Shown one piece after another: positions 19,831 through 30,972 of a stretch of DNA of 64,000 bases; position 1 is the stretch's first letter; every line of letters starts with the position of its first letter. The stretch comes from Cellulomonas sp. NS3 (lineage in GTDB: Bacteria > Actinomycetota > Actinomycetes > Actinomycetales > Cellulomonadaceae). The stretch is taken from NCBI RefSeq assembly GCF_024757985.1, contig NZ_CP103289.1:2046001-2110000 (forward strand). Reading direction: 5' to 3'. Made by a program: the position numbers and the translations under genes. Below the pieces are notes generated by a model. That model saw only the letters and a program-made list of their open reading frames with translations, did no database searches and was not told where the DNA came from.

Positions 19831-21567
19831 GTGCTCGAGGAGATCCGGATCGAGAACCTGGGCGTCATCGGGCGCGCGCACGTGACGCTCGGGCGGGGCC
19901 TGACCGTCCTCACGGGCGAGACGGGCGCGGGCAAGACGATGGTGCTCACGGGGCTGTCGCTGCTCCTGGGCGGCAAGGCCGACCCCGCTGTCGTCCGCAC
20001 CGGGCAGCGCAGCGCGTCCGTCGAGGGCCGCATCGTCGAGCCGGAGGGCTCCGCGGTGCTGCGCCGCGCCGAGGACGCCGGTGCGGAGGCCGACGACGAC
20101 GGGACGCTCGTCGTCCTGCGCACCGTCGGCGCGGCGACCGCCGAGACCTCCGGCCGCTCGCGTGCGTTCCTCGGTGGCCGCTCGGTGCCGCAGGGCGTGC
20201 TCGCAGACCTCGCGGACGCCCTCGTGACCGTGCACGGCCAGGCCGACCAGGCGCGGCTGCGGTCCCCGTCGCGCCAGCGTGCCGCGCTCGACGCCTTCGC
20301 CGGCCCCGAGCACGCGGCGACGCTCGAGCGGTACCGCGAGGCCTGGAACGCCCGCCAGGCGGTCGTCGCCGAGCTCGCGGAGCTCGTCGAGCGCAGCCAG
20401 GACCGGGCACGTGAGGCGGAGCTGCTGCGGCTCGGGCTGAGCGAGGTCGAGCGGATCGACCCGCAGCCCGGCGAGGACGTCGAGCTCGCTGCCGAGGTGG
20501 AACGGCTCTCGCACGCCGAGGACCTGCGTGCGGCCGCGTCCGGCGCGCACACCGCGCTCGTCGGCGAGGACGACGCGACCGCGGACGGCTCGGCGAGCGC
20601 GGTGATCGACCACGCGCGCCGCCTGCTCGAGAACGTCGGTGAGCACGACGCGACGCTCGCCGCCCTCGCGACCCGCGTCGCCGAGGCGGGCTACCTGGTC
20701 GCGGACGCGGCGGCGGACCTCTCGTCGTACGTCCAGGACCTCCAGGCCGACCCCGGCCGGCTCGAGACGGCGCAGCGCCGGCGCGCCGAGCTCGGGACGC
20801 TGACGCGCAGCTACGGCGCGGACGTCGCCGAGGTGCTCGCGTGGGCGGACGTCTCCGGTCGGCGGCTGCTCGAGCTCGAGGGCGGGGACGACCGCGTCGC
20901 GGAGCTCGAGGGGGAGCGGGACGCCCTGGGCGCGCGGCTGGCCGAGCTCGGCGAGCAGGTCACCCGGGCCCGCCAGGACGCGGCGGGGGTGCTCGCGGAG
21001 GCGGTGTCGACCGAGCTCGCGGGCCTCGCGATGGCCGGCGCCCGGCTCGTCGTCGACGTCGCCCCCGCCGCCGAGCCGGGGCCGCACGGGCTCGACGCGA
21101 TCGAGATGCTCCTCGTGCCGCACGCCGGCGCCCCCGCGCGGCCGCTCGGCAAGGGCGCGTCGGGCGGTGAGCTCTCCCGCGTGATGCTCGCGATCGAGGT
21201 CGCGCTGGCGACGTCGCCGGGCTCCGGGGCCCACCGGCCCGGGACCTTCGTGTTCGACGAGGTCGACGCCGGCGTCGGGGGCAAGGCCGCCGTCGAGGTC
21301 GGCCGCCGGCTCGCGGCGCTCGCGCGCGACTCGCAGGTGCTCGTCGTGACGCACCTCGCGCAGGTCGCCGCGTTCGCGGACCAGCACCTCGTGGTGACGA
21401 AGTCGCACGCCGACGGGGTCGACGTCGTCACCGAGTCGGACGTGCGCTCCGTCGCGGGCGCGGACCGTGTCCGCGAGCTCGCCCGCATGCTCTCCGGCCA
21501 GGAGGACTCCGAGGTGGCGCGCTCGCACGCGGCTGAGCTCCTGGAGCTCTCCGGCGTGGGACGATGA
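19831..21567 (+). CDS. recN: DNA repair protein RecN
   Basis: A 578-residue SMC-like ATPase that helps repair double-strand breaks. The N-terminal Walker A is GETGAGKT near residue 30. A long coiled-coil region fills about 155-390. The C-terminal signature KGASGGELSRVMLA near 444 and Walker B TFVFDEVDAGVGGKA near 471 complete the ATPase head. The start is a GTG two bases after the nadK stop, and the first residues (LEEIRIENLGVI) match the family start exactly. It is part of the co-directional tlyA-to-murJ unit. Confidence 0.96.
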   Translation: MLEEIRIENLGVIGRAHVTLGRGLTVLTGETGAGKTMVLTGLSLLLGGKADPAVVRTGQRSASVEGRIVEPEGSAVLRRAEDAGAEADDDGTLVVLRTVGAATAETSGRSRAFLGGRSVPQGVLADLADALVTVHGQADQARLRSPSRQRAALDAFAGPEHAATLERYREAWNARQAVVAELAELVERSQDRAREAELLRLGLSEVERIDPQPGEDVELAAEVERLSHAEDLRAAASGAHTALVGEDDATADGSASAVIDHARRLLENVGEHDATLAALATRVAEAGYLVADAAADLSSYVQDLQADPGRLETAQRRRAELGTLTRSYGADVAEVLAWADVSGRRLLELEGGDDRVAELEGERDALGARLAELGEQVTRARQDAAGVLAEAVSTELAGLAMAGARLVVDVAPAAEPGPHGLDAIEMLLVPHAGAPARPLGKGASGGELSRVMLAIEVALATSPGSGAHRPGTFVFDEVDAGVGGKAAVEVGRRLAALARDSQVLVVTHLAQVAAFADQHLVVTKSHADGVDVVTESDVRSVAGADRVRELARMLSGQEDSEVARSHAAELLELSGVGR

Positions 21568-21573
21568 CGGGCG

Positions 21574-22764
21574 ATGAGAGTTCCCCTGCGCAAGCGCGCC
21601 TCCCTGCCTGACGAGCCCGGCCTCGCCGGTCCGGCCCGAGTCGACCCCCGGACGAAGGCGCTGACGAAGCGCCTGCGCCCCGGCGACGTCGCGGTCATCG
21701 ACCACCTGGACATCGACCGCGTCTCGGCCGAGGCGCTCGTCGCGTGCGGTCCCGCCGCGGTGCTCAACGCCGCGCGCTCGACGTCGGGCCGCTACCCGAA
21801 CCTGGGACCCGAGATCCTGCTCGCGGCGGGCATCCCGCTCGTCGACGACCTCGGGCCCGACGTCATGGCGATCACCGAGGGCCACGCCGTGCGGGTGGTC
21901 GACGGCGCGGTCTACGACGGCGAGACGCTCGTCGCCGAGGGTGTGCTGCAGACCGCGGAGACCGTCGCCGCGGCGATGGAGGAGGCGCGCGCCGGGCTGT
22001 CCGTGCAGCTCGAGTCGTTCGCCGCGAACACGATGGACTACCTGCGCCGCGAGCGTGACCTGCTGCTCGACGGCGTCGGTGTGCCCGACATCGACACCGA
22101 CATCGACGGCCGCCAGGTCCTCATCGTGGTGCGCGGCTACCACTACAAGGAGGACCTGGTCACCCTCCGGCCGTACATCCGCGAGTACCGGCCGGTGCTC
22201 ATCGGGGTGGACGGCGGTGCGGACGCGATCCTCGACGCGGGGTGGACGCCCGACCTCATCGTGGGCGACATGGACTCGGTCTCGGACCGGGCGCTGCGGT
22301 GCGGCGCCGAGGTCGTGGTGCACGCGTACCGCGACGGGCGCGCACCGGGGCTCGCCCGCGTCGAGCAGCTCGGCGTCGGCCACGTCGTGTTCCCGGCGAC
22401 GGGGACGAGCGAGGACGTCGCGATGCTGCTCGCGGACGACAAGGGCGCCGAGCTCATCGTCGCCGTCGGGACCCACGCGACGCTCGTGGAGTTCCTCGAC
22501 AAGGGCCGCTCGGGCATGGCCAGCACGTTCCTCACGCGGCTGCGCGTCGGTGGCAAGCTGGTCGACGCCAAGGGCGTCTCGCGCCTCTACCGCCACCGCA
22601 TCTCGAACGTCCAGCTCGTGCTGCTCGTGCTCGCCGGGCTCCTGGCCCTCACCGTCGCGCTCGCGTCGACCGCCGCGGGCCAGACGCTCGCGGGCCTCGC
22701 CGGCGCGCGCTTCGACGACCTGTTCTCGTGGCTCGGCTCGCTCGTGGGGGAACCCCAGGAATGA
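21574..22764 (+). CDS. steA: SteA-like membrane-anchored cell-division protein
   Basis: A 396-residue protein with a thiamin-pyrophosphokinase-like core. The GVDGGADAILDAGWTPDLIV segment with GDMDSVS near residues 210-235 resembles TPK substrate loops. One membrane helix is at about 346-368 (QLVLLVLAGLLALTVAL), and the N-terminal part is specific to the family. It corresponds to M. tuberculosis Rv1697 and Corynebacterium SteA. SteA acts with SteB in a cell-separation pathway that controls peptidoglycan hydrolases; enzymatic thiamine activity is not expected. It starts 6 bases after recN and is followed by steB, as in other Actinobacteria. Confidence 0.85.
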   Translation: MRVPLRKRASLPDEPGLAGPARVDPRTKALTKRLRPGDVAVIDHLDIDRVSAEALVACGPAAVLNAARSTSGRYPNLGPEILLAAGIPLVDDLGPDVMAITEGHAVRVVDGAVYDGETLVAEGVLQTAETVAAAMEEARAGLSVQLESFAANTMDYLRRERDLLLDGVGVPDIDTDIDGRQVLIVVRGYHYKEDLVTLRPYIREYRPVLIGVDGGADAILDAGWTPDLIVGDMDSVSDRALRCGAEVVVHAYRDGRAPGLARVEQLGVGHVVFPATGTSEDVAMLLADDKGAELIVAVGTHATLVEFLDKGRSGMASTFLTRLRVGGKLVDAKGVSRLYRHRISNVQLVLLVLAGLLALTVALASTAAGQTLAGLAGARFDDLFSWLGSLVGEPQE

Positions 22765-22801
22765 GCCTGACGCCGCCCGCCTGCAACCGAGAGATCCTCA
22801 C

Positions 22802-23833
22802 GTGATCGACTTCCGCTACCACATCGTCTCGCTCATCTCGGTGTTCCTGGCCCTCGCGGTCGGCATCGCGCTGGGCGCCGGACCGCTCAAGGAGACGATC
22901 GGCGACACGCTCACCGGCCAGGTCGAGCTGCTGCGCGCCGAGAAGGACGGGCTGCGCACCGAGCTCGAGACGTCGCAGGCGCGGCTCGCGAACTCGACGT
23001 CGTGGATCGGCGCCGCCGGACCGCAGCTCGTCGACGGCACGCTCGAGGGCCGCCGGGTCGCCGTCGTCGCGCTCGGCGAGATCGACGCGGAGCGCGCCAC
23101 GGCGATCGACTCCGCACTCACCGACGCCGGCGCCACGCTGACGGCGCACGTGACCGTGACCGACGTGTGGACCGACGAGGAGCTGCGCAGCATGCGCCGC
23201 GCCCTGGCCGGGACGTTCGTGCAGTACCTCGACCCGGCGCCCGCGGACGACGCTCAGGACGAGACGATCCTGGCCCAGGCGCTCGCGCAGGGGCTCACGG
23301 ATGCCTCGCCGACGTCCCCGGACACGCTGTCGGAGTCCGCGTCGACGCTGCTCGACCTGCTCGACGAGGGGGACCAGGCCCTCATCGCCGTCACGGAGCC
23401 GGTCGTCACGGCGGCCGACGCCGTCGTCGTGGTGAGCCCGTACGACGAGGCTGCCGCAGCGGCGGAGACGCCCGCCGGCGAGGATCAGGAGAGCGTGACG
23501 AGCGCGCAGCTCGCGATCCTCGTGGCGGCCCACGAGCGCTCCGAGGGCGCCGTGCTGGCGGACGCCCCGCGGGACGCCGCGACGCTGACGAGCGCGGTGC
23601 TCGCCGACCCCGAGCTGGCGGACCGTCTCACGACCGTGACGGGAACCGACCAGGCACCGGGCCAGATCTCCGTCGCGCTCGCGCTCAACGCGCGCATCGG
23701 CGGCACGAACGACCACTACGGCTTCGGCGAGGAGCAGACGGTGCTGCCGCAGCCGGTCGTCCTCGCACCCGTCGACCGCACGCCGACCTCGGCGGTGCCG
23801 GCCGACCCGAACGCCGCCGGGAACGGCGGATGA
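22802..23833 (+). CDS. steB: SteB/MctB-like envelope protein
   Basis: A 343-residue protein that starts with an uncleaved membrane helix (residues about 5-27, IVSLISVFLALAVGIALGAG). A coiled-coil segment follows (about 35-60), then an extracytoplasmic domain. This is the PF11382-type family of M. tuberculosis Rv1698, called MctB for a proposed copper-transport or channel role, and of Corynebacterium SteB, partner of SteA. The steA neighbour favours the cell-division interpretation here. No Cys/His/Met copper-binding cluster is visible. The GTG start is 37 bases after steA; the gene ends in an ATGA overlap with the transferase gene. Confidence 0.82.
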   Translation: MIDFRYHIVSLISVFLALAVGIALGAGPLKETIGDTLTGQVELLRAEKDGLRTELETSQARLANSTSWIGAAGPQLVDGTLEGRRVAVVALGEIDAERATAIDSALTDAGATLTAHVTVTDVWTDEELRSMRRALAGTFVQYLDPAPADDAQDETILAQALAQGLTDASPTSPDTLSESASTLLDLLDEGDQALIAVTEPVVTAADAVVVVSPYDEAAAAAETPAGEDQESVTSAQLAILVAAHERSEGAVLADAPRDAATLTSAVLADPELADRLTTVTGTDQAPGQISVALALNARIGGTNDHYGFGEEQTVLPQPVVLAPVDRTPTSAVPADPNAAGNGG

Positions 23834-24723
23834 CGGTCCGGCCGCTGCGCCGCGTGCTGGGGGCCGCCGGCGCGGCGACCGTGACGCTCGTGGCCCGCGA
23901 GCTGCTCGACGAGGTCCCGGGCGGGACGGCGCGCTGGACGCGCACGAACCACCGCGGTGAGCCGGTGAGCATGCTCGCCGGTCCCGCGGCCGCGGCGGGT
24001 GCGCTCGTCGGTGGCCTCCTCGGGGCGGGGAGCGTGCGCGGCGCGCTCGCGGCGACGGTCGCCACCGGGACGGCGGCGTCCTTCGGTGTCGTCGACGACC
24101 TGACGGAGGACACCACCGAGCGGACGAAGGGCCTGCGCGGGCACCTCGGTGCGCTCGCCCGCGGACGCGTGACGACGGGCGGGCTCAAGGTGCTCGGCAT
24201 CGGCGCCGGCGCCGTGCTCGCGGCGGCGATCGCGACACCGGTGCGCGCGGCGGACGGCTCCCGGCGCTCGGCCGCCGGCTGGGGCCTCGACGTCCTCGTC
24301 TCGGGCGCGCTGGTCGCCGCGTCGGCCAACCTCGTCAACCTGCTCGACCTGCGCCCCGGGCGCGCGCTCAAGGCCGTGGGGCTCACGGCGGCGCCGATCG
24401 CGCTCGCGGGCGGTCCCGGCGCAGGTCTCGCCGCAGCGGTCCTGGGCACGGCGGGGGCCGGGCTCGAGGCCGACCTCGCGGAGCGCGACATGCTCGGCGA
24501 CGGCGGGGCCAACGCGCTCGGGGCCTTGCTCGGCACGGCGGTGGTCGTCGAGGCGAGCCGTCCGGTGCGGTACGGGGTGCTCGCCGGGCTGGTGGCCCTC
24601 ACGCTCGCGAGCGAGCGGATCAGCTTCACCGAGGTCATCGCGCGCACGCCCGTGCTGCGGGAGGTCGACGCGTGGGGACGGCGCCCGGCGGCTCCCGTCC
24701 GGGTCGAGGGCACCGGCGCGTGA
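23830..24723 (+). CDS. MraY/WecA-like phosphoglycosyl transferase homologue
   Basis: A 297-residue multi-helix membrane protein. It retains the main polyprenyl-phosphate N-acetylhexosamine-1-phosphate transferase motifs. They are VVDDLTED (D89, D90), GLRGHLGAL...TTGGLK, NLVNLLDLRPGRALK (N170, D173) and GDGGANALG (223-231). These are the Mg-binding and nucleotide-sugar regions of MraY/WecA, so a sugar-phosphate transferase acting on a polyprenyl carrier is plausible. The protein is shorter and more diverged than true MraY, so substrate and activity are uncertain. It is coupled by 4-base overlaps to steB before and murJ after, which points to envelope assembly. Confidence 0.78.
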   Translation: MTVRPLRRVLGAAGAATVTLVARELLDEVPGGTARWTRTNHRGEPVSMLAGPAAAAGALVGGLLGAGSVRGALAATVATGTAASFGVVDDLTEDTTERTKGLRGHLGALARGRVTTGGLKVLGIGAGAVLAAAIATPVRAADGSRRSAAGWGLDVLVSGALVAASANLVNLLDLRPGRALKAVGLTAAPIALAGGPGAGLAAAVLGTAGAGLEADLAERDMLGDGGANALGALLGTAVVVEASRPVRYGVLAGLVALTLASERISFTEVIARTPVLREVDAWGRRPAAPVRVEGTGA

Positions 24724-26387
24724 GCCCGCGGCTCCGGGCGCTCGTCGGCGGGCTCGCCGGCGCGGCGGCGATGATCGCCGTGGTCACGGTGGTCAGCCGG
24801 CTGCTCGGCTTCGCGCGCACGTTCGCGCTCGCGTCGAACGTCGGCGCGGACTCGGTGGTGGACGCCTACGCGGCCGCCAACGCGCTGCCGAACGTCATCT
24901 TCGAGGTCGCCGCCGGCGGGGCGCTCGCGGGAGCGCTGATCCCCGTCCTCGCCGGGCCGGTGGCACGTGGTGCACGCGGGGACGTCGATCAGATCGCCTC
25001 CGCCGTGCTGGGTTGGGTGCTCGTCGCCCTGATTCCGCTCGGCCTGCTGCTCGGGCTGCTCGCCGACCCCGTGGCCCGCCTGGTGACGTCCCTCTCGGGC
25101 GACCCCGAGCAGCACGACCTCGTCCGGTTCTTCGTCGTCGTGTTCGCCGTGCAGGTGCCCCTCTACGGTGTCGCGGTCACGCTCGCGGGAGTGCTCCAGG
25201 CGCAGCGCCGGTTCTTCTGGCCGGCGTTCGCGCCGGTCATGTCGAGCGTCGTGGTGCTGGTGGCCTACTTCGTGTACGGCGCGATCGCCGGGGGCGAGGG
25301 AAGCGATCCGTCCGCCGTCCCCGACGCGGCCCTCCGGTGGCTGGCGTGGGGAACCACGGCCGGAGTCGCGGCGATGAGCCTGCCCTTGTTCGTGCCGGTC
25401 TGGCGGTCCGGTGTCCGGCTGCGGCTGACGTTGCGCCTGCCCGCGGGGGTGGCGGCGCACCTGCGCCGACTGGCGTTCGCGGGCGTGGGTGCGCTGCTCG
25501 CGCAGCAGGCGGCCGTCCTCGTCGTCCTCGGCCTGGCGCTCGGCGGTCCGAAGGGCACGAATGCTGTCTTCCTCTACGTGCAGGCGGTCTACGTGCTGCC
25601 GTATGCGGTCCTCGCCGTCCCGCTCGCGACAGCGACCTTTCCCCGTCTCGCCGAGCGTGCTGCCGCGGCCGACCACGGCGGGTTCGCCCGCCTGGCGGCG
25701 CTCACGACGCGCGCCGTGCTGGTGGCATCCGGCCTCGGCGCGGCTGCGCTCGTCGCGGGCGCTCCGGCGGTCGCGAGCCTGTTCCTCGAGATCGCGAGCG
25801 AGGGTGATCCGAACGTTATCCAGGCGATGGGCCCGGCGCTGAGCTGGATGGCGCCAGGGCTGCTCGGGTACGCGTTGCTGTTCCACGTCGCCCGGGCGCT
25901 GTACGCACTGGATCGAGGCAGGGCGGCGGTGCGCGCGGCCGCGATCGGCTGGCTCGGCGTCGTCGGCGCGTCATGCCTCCTGTGCCTCGTGGTCGTCCCC
26001 GACCCGCGAACGCCGGCAACGCTCGTCGCTCTCGGCGCGGGGAACGCCGTGGGGATGCTCGTCGCGGGGGGCGCGCTCTTGATCGAGCTGCGTCGTGCTG
26101 CAGGGCGGGCGGCGCTCCAGGGGATCGGACGGTCCCTCGTCGTGCTCGTCACCGGTGGCGTGCTCGGTGCCCTCGCCGGCCGCCTGGTGACGGACGCCGT
26201 TCTCGAGCTCGTGGGCGCAGGCCGGCTCGCAGCCGTCAGCGCCGGGGCGGGGGGCGGGCTCGTGGCCCTCGTGCTGGGCGCCGGCGTCGTGCTCGCGCTG
26301 GACCGCGGAATCGTGCGCGCGGTCGCCGGAGCCGACGGCTCGGTGCGGCGCTCCTCGAGGACACCCAACCGGAGAACAGACGCATGA
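24720..26387 (+). CDS. murJ: Lipid II flippase MurJ family protein
   Basis: A 555-residue polytopic membrane protein with about 14 hydrophobic segments. It has family features such as VVSRLLGFARTFALA near residue 20, the DAYAAANALPNVIFE segment near 43, and an Arg/Lys-poor interior. MurJ moves lipid-linked peptidoglycan precursor across the membrane. The GTG start overlaps the previous stop (GTGA); a start 48 bases upstream is open but breaks the operon pattern. M. tuberculosis has its main murJ (mviN) elsewhere with a kinase-like extension, which this protein lacks, so it may be a second MOP-family exporter. It is coupled to a glycosyltransferase gene downstream. Confidence 0.82.
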   Translation: MSPRLRALVGGLAGAAAMIAVVTVVSRLLGFARTFALASNVGADSVVDAYAAANALPNVIFEVAAGGALAGALIPVLAGPVARGARGDVDQIASAVLGWVLVALIPLGLLLGLLADPVARLVTSLSGDPEQHDLVRFFVVVFAVQVPLYGVAVTLAGVLQAQRRFFWPAFAPVMSSVVVLVAYFVYGAIAGGEGSDPSAVPDAALRWLAWGTTAGVAAMSLPLFVPVWRSGVRLRLTLRLPAGVAAHLRRLAFAGVGALLAQQAAVLVVLGLALGGPKGTNAVFLYVQAVYVLPYAVLAVPLATATFPRLAERAAAADHGGFARLAALTTRAVLVASGLGAAALVAGAPAVASLFLEIASEGDPNVIQAMGPALSWMAPGLLGYALLFHVARALYALDRGRAAVRAAAIGWLGVVGASCLLCLVVVPDPRTPATLVALGAGNAVGMLVAGGALLIELRRAAGRAALQGIGRSLVVLVTGGVLGALAGRLVTDAVLELVGAGRLAAVSAGAGGGLVALVLGAGVVLALDRGIVRAVAGADGSVRRSSRTPNRRTDA

Positions 26388-27523
26388 GCCGCCGACTGGT
26401 GCAGGTGCTCGGATCCAGCGCCGGCGGCGTCGCTCGCCACGTCGCGCAGATCGCCTCCGCCCTGGCCGAGGCCGAGGGTGGCGCCGGCGCGCTGCAGGTG
26501 CAGGTGGTCGGCCCGGCGGCGGTCGAGCGCACCGTCGTGGGAGGGACGATGCGGGCCGCGTTCCGGGCCGTCGAGATCGCGGACCGGCCCCGCCCCGCCG
26601 CCGACGCGCGCGCCGTCCGGCAGCTGCGCCGGCTCGTGCGCGGCGCCGACGTGCTGCACGCGCACGGGCTGCGCGCCGGGGCGCTCGCGGTGATCGCCGC
26701 GCGGACGCTGCCGCGCCGGGCCCGTCCCCGGTCGGTCGTGACGCTGCACAACCTGCCCGTCGGCGGGCGTGCGGTACGCACGGTCTCGACCGTGCTCGAG
26801 CTCGTCGTGGCCCGTGGTGCCGACGTCGTGCTCGGGGTGTCGGGCGACCTCGTCGTGCGGGCCTCGGCACGGGGAGCCCGCGAGGCCGAGCGCGCCCTCG
26901 TACCCGCACCCACGACCGCGCCGCCGACCCGGTCGCGCTCGGACGTCCGGGCCGCGCTCGGGGTGCCGGACGGTGCCTCGCTCGCGGTCACGGTGGCGCG
27001 CCTCGCACCGCAGAAGGGCCTCGACACGCTGCTCGACGCCGCGGCGCTCCTCGGGTCCGCGCCGGCGCTCGTGTGGGTCGTCGCGGGGGACGGGCCGCTC
27101 GAGGGCGTGCTCGCGGCGCGCGTGCGGGACGAGGACCTGCCCGTCCGGCTCCTGGGCCGGCGCGGGGACGTGCCGGACCTGCTCGCCGCCGCCGACGTCG
27201 TCGTCTCGACGGCCGTCTGGGAGGGCCAGCCAATCGCCGTCCAGGAGGCGCTGCGCGTCGGGGCGGCCGTCGTCGCGACCGACGCCGGAGGGACGCGCGA
27301 GGTGACCGGCGACGCCGCGCTGCTGGTGCCCGTGGGGTCCGCGGCGCGGCTCGCGGAGGCGGTCCGGAGGGTGCTGGCGGACGACGACAGTCGCGAGGCG
27401 CTGCGAGCGGCGGCAGCCGCGCGGTCGGCCGAGCTGCCCGACGTCGCGCAGGTCGTCGCCCAGCTCCTGCGCGTCTACGGGTTCGACGCCGGTGGCTCCG
27501 GCGGCGGCACGCGCGGCCGTTGA
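26384..27523 (+). CDS. GT4-family glycosyltransferase
   Basis: A 379-residue GT-B fold glycosyltransferase. The N-terminal half has [14 protein letters not shown] and [11 protein letters not shown] acceptor-side motifs. The C-terminal half has [27 protein letters not shown] and the [24 protein letters not shown] nucleotide-sugar region (read across residues about 290-320). No signal or membrane segment, so it is cytoplasmic or peripheral. Sugar and acceptor are unknown. The ATG overlaps the murJ-like stop, so it may glycosylate a lipid-linked substrate handled by the neighbouring transferase and flippase. This pathway link is inferred from gene order only. Confidence 0.85.
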   Translation: MSRRLVQVLGSSAGGVARHVAQIASALAEAEGGAGALQVQVVGPAAVERTVVGGTMRAAFRAVEIADRPRPAADARAVRQLRRLVRGADVLHAHGLRAGALAVIAARTLPRRARPRSVVTLHNLPVGGRAVRTVSTVLELVVARGADVVLGVSGDLVVRASARGAREAERALVPAPTTAPPTRSRSDVRAALGVPDGASLAVTVARLAPQKGLDTLLDAAALLGSAPALVWVVAGDGPLEGVLAARVRDEDLPVRLLGRRGDVPDLLAAADVVVSTAVWEGQPIAVQEALRVGAAVVATDAGGTREVTGDAALLVPVGSAARLAEAVRRVLADDDSREALRAAAAARSAELPDVAQVVAQLLRVYGFDAGGSGGGTRGR

Positions 27524-27624
27524 CGCCTGCCGGGCCGTCCCGGCTGACGTCCGCCGAGCCGACCCCGCCACCGCCCGTCGGGGACGCGCCGACCGCGCGG
27601 TCCGGGTCCGGCGCCCGCGTCGGG

Positions 27625-27638
27625 TAGAGTGGAAGCCC

Positions 27639-27639
<1 letters not shown>
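27625..27639 (+). promoter_or_regulatory. -10 box of pyrG, leaderless geometry
   Basis: TAGAGT at 27625-27630 ends 8 bases before the GTG start of pyrG at 27639. Transcription would begin at or one base before the start codon. A short GGAAG lies only 3 bases before the GTG, too close for a normal ribosome site. Confidence 0.6.
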
Positions 27640-29324
<1,685 letters not shown>

Positions 29325-29325
29325 C

Positions 29326-29970
29326 ATGACGAGCACGGAGCCGCGCGCCGGGGACGACCAGGACCTCACCGAGGTCGCCGACCGCGCGGCTCCGCGCCCC
29401 GTCACGGAGCACACGCTGATCCACGAGGGTCGCGTGTGGGACCTCGTCGGTGACGTCGTGGACCTGGGGGAGACCCAGGTGCTGCGGGAGTACGTGGACC
29501 ACCCGGGCGCGGTCGCGGTCATCGCGGTCGACGACGAGGACCGGGTGCTGCTGCTCCGGCAGTACCGGCACCCGGTCCGCTCCGAGCTGTGGGAGCCGCC
29601 GGCGGGCCTGCGGGACGTCGCGGACGAGCCGCCCGTCCTGACCGCGGCGCGCGAGCTCGCGGAGGAGGCGGACCTGCGCGCCGAGCGCTGGCACGCGCTC
29701 GTCGACTTCTACACGACGCCCGGGGGCTCGTCGGAGGAGATCCTCGTCTTCCTCGCACGCGGGCTCTCGCCGGTGCCGGACGACGAGCGGTTCGAGCGGA
29801 CCGACGAGGAGGCCGGCATGGTCCCCGTCTGGGTGCCGCTCGACGACGCCGTGGCCGCGGTGCTCGCGGGCCGGCTGCGCAGCCCGTCGGCGGTCGTCGG
29901 CATCCTCGCCGCCGCGGCGGCGAGGGCACGCGGGTGGGACGAGCTCACGCCCGCGGACGCAGCTCCCTGA
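29326..29970 (+). CDS. NUDIX hydrolase, ADP-ribose pyrophosphatase type
   Basis: A 214-residue protein with a NUDIX helix at about residues 92-115 (PPAGLRDVADEPPV then AARELAEEADL). It carries the REXXEE metal-binding core, with the glycine-to-glutamate spacing one residue longer than the strict consensus, as in actinobacterial ADP-ribose pyrophosphatases. It probably hydrolyses ADP-ribose to AMP and ribose 5-phosphate. The FYTTPGGSSEEI segment is typical of this subfamily. The ATG is one base after the pyrG stop. The last 26 bases overlap the end of ctaA on the other strand. Confidence 0.88.
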   Translation: MTSTEPRAGDDQDLTEVADRAAPRPVTEHTLIHEGRVWDLVGDVVDLGETQVLREYVDHPGAVAVIAVDDEDRVLLLRQYRHPVRSELWEPPAGLRDVADEPPVLTAARELAEEADLRAERWHALVDFYTTPGGSSEEILVFLARGLSPVPDDERFERTDEEAGMVPVWVPLDDAVAAVLAGRLRSPSAVVGILAAAAARARGWDELTPADAAP

Positions 29971-30871
29971 CGAACGCGGTCAGCGCGGCGGCGAGCAGCG
30001 CGGCCCCGAGCATGTGCACGCCGACGAGCAGCGCGGGCAGGCCCGTGAAGTACTGCACGTAGCCGACGAGTCCCTGGGCGAGCGTCACGACGACGAGCAC
30101 GACCGCCGCGCGACGGGTCCGGTGCGGTGCGGCGCCGCGGAGCAGGCCGACGACGAGCGCGGCGAGCAGCGCGAGGAACGCCCACACCGACGCGGCGTGC
30201 AGCTTCGCGGCGAGCACCGGGTCGAACTCGAACCGGTACGCGACCTCCTCGTCGCCGCCGTGCGGACCCGAGCCCGTCACGAGGATGCCGAGCGCGAGCA
30301 TCACGACGGCGACGCCGACGAGGACCCGGCTGAGGGTGATCACGCGGGGCCCGACGACGGCGCGCGGCGGACCGTCGCCCTGCCGGTGCCGCACCACGAG
30401 CGCGGTCGACGCGGCGACGAGCCCGAGCGAGATGATCATGTGCAGCCCGACGAGGGCGGGCGGCAGCTCGAGCAGCACGATGATGCCGCCGACCACGGCC
30501 TGCAGGGCGACGCCGACGAGCGGCAGGAGCCCGAGCCGCCGGTAGCCCGGTGCGCGCGTGAGGTCGGTCCACACCAGCACGGCGACGGCGATCGCGATGA
30601 CGCCGAGCACGCCGGTCAGGGTGCGGTTGCCGAACTCGATGAACGGGTGGATCGAGCTCGCGGAGTGCAGCGCCGGGGTGAACTCGCCCGGCTCGCACTG
30701 CGGCCACGTCGAGCACCCGAGGCCCGAGCCGGTGAGCCGGACCGCACCACCGGTGACGATGATGACCATCTGCGCGACGAGGTTCGCGACCAGCGCCGGC
30801 CGGGTCCACGACCGCCAGCGCGCCAGCGGGTCACGACGGGCGGGCGGGGCGGTCACGGGCGCGGTGCTCAC
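29945..30871 (-). CDS. ctaA: Heme A synthase (COX15/CtaA)
   Basis: A 308-residue membrane protein with eight predicted helices that converts heme O to heme A for cytochrome c oxidase. Conserved heme-ligand regions are the GNRTLTGVLG segment, HMIISLGLV and HAASVWAFLALL, plus HMLGAALLAA near the C-terminus. The cysteine-bearing loop GLGCSTWPQCEPGE near residue 50 is typical of the Cys-type Gram-positive CtaA. The position beside a two-gene ABC transporter and sufR matches M. tuberculosis Rv1456c-Rv1460. The GTG start follows a TACCCT box (30879-30884) by 7 bases. Its end overlaps the NUDIX gene by 26 bases, tail to tail. Confidence 0.93.
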   Translation of the reverse strand: MSTAPVTAPPARRDPLARWRSWTRPALVANLVAQMVIIVTGGAVRLTGSGLGCSTWPQCEPGEFTPALHSASSIHPFIEFGNRTLTGVLGVIAIAVAVLVWTDLTRAPGYRRLGLLPLVGVALQAVVGGIIVLLELPPALVGLHMIISLGLVAASTALVVRHRQGDGPPRAVVGPRVITLSRVLVGVAVVMLALGILVTGSGPHGGDEEVAYRFEFDPVLAAKLHAASVWAFLALLAALVVGLLRGAAPHRTRRAAVVLVVVTLAQGLVGYVQYFTGLPALLVGVHMLGAALLAAALTAFVRELRPRA

Positions 30872-30972
30872 GTCCTCCAGGGTACGGCGGCGCGGCCGTC
30901 GCCCACCCCGGCTCCGGCCCCGCGCGGACGTGAGATGGGCGACGCCCGCAGCCAGGTCGTGCGGCCCGTGCC

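Noticed and set aside
19246-22596. A 1,116-codon minus-strand frame over nadK, recN and steA
   Set aside because: Shadow of three strongly supported genes; composition is random-like and no motif is present.
24720-26387. Slightly less GC-biased codon choice in parts of the murJ-like gene, suggesting transfer
   Set aside because: The shift is small, the gene is translationally coupled on both sides, and membrane proteins often show it. No mobile-element marks.
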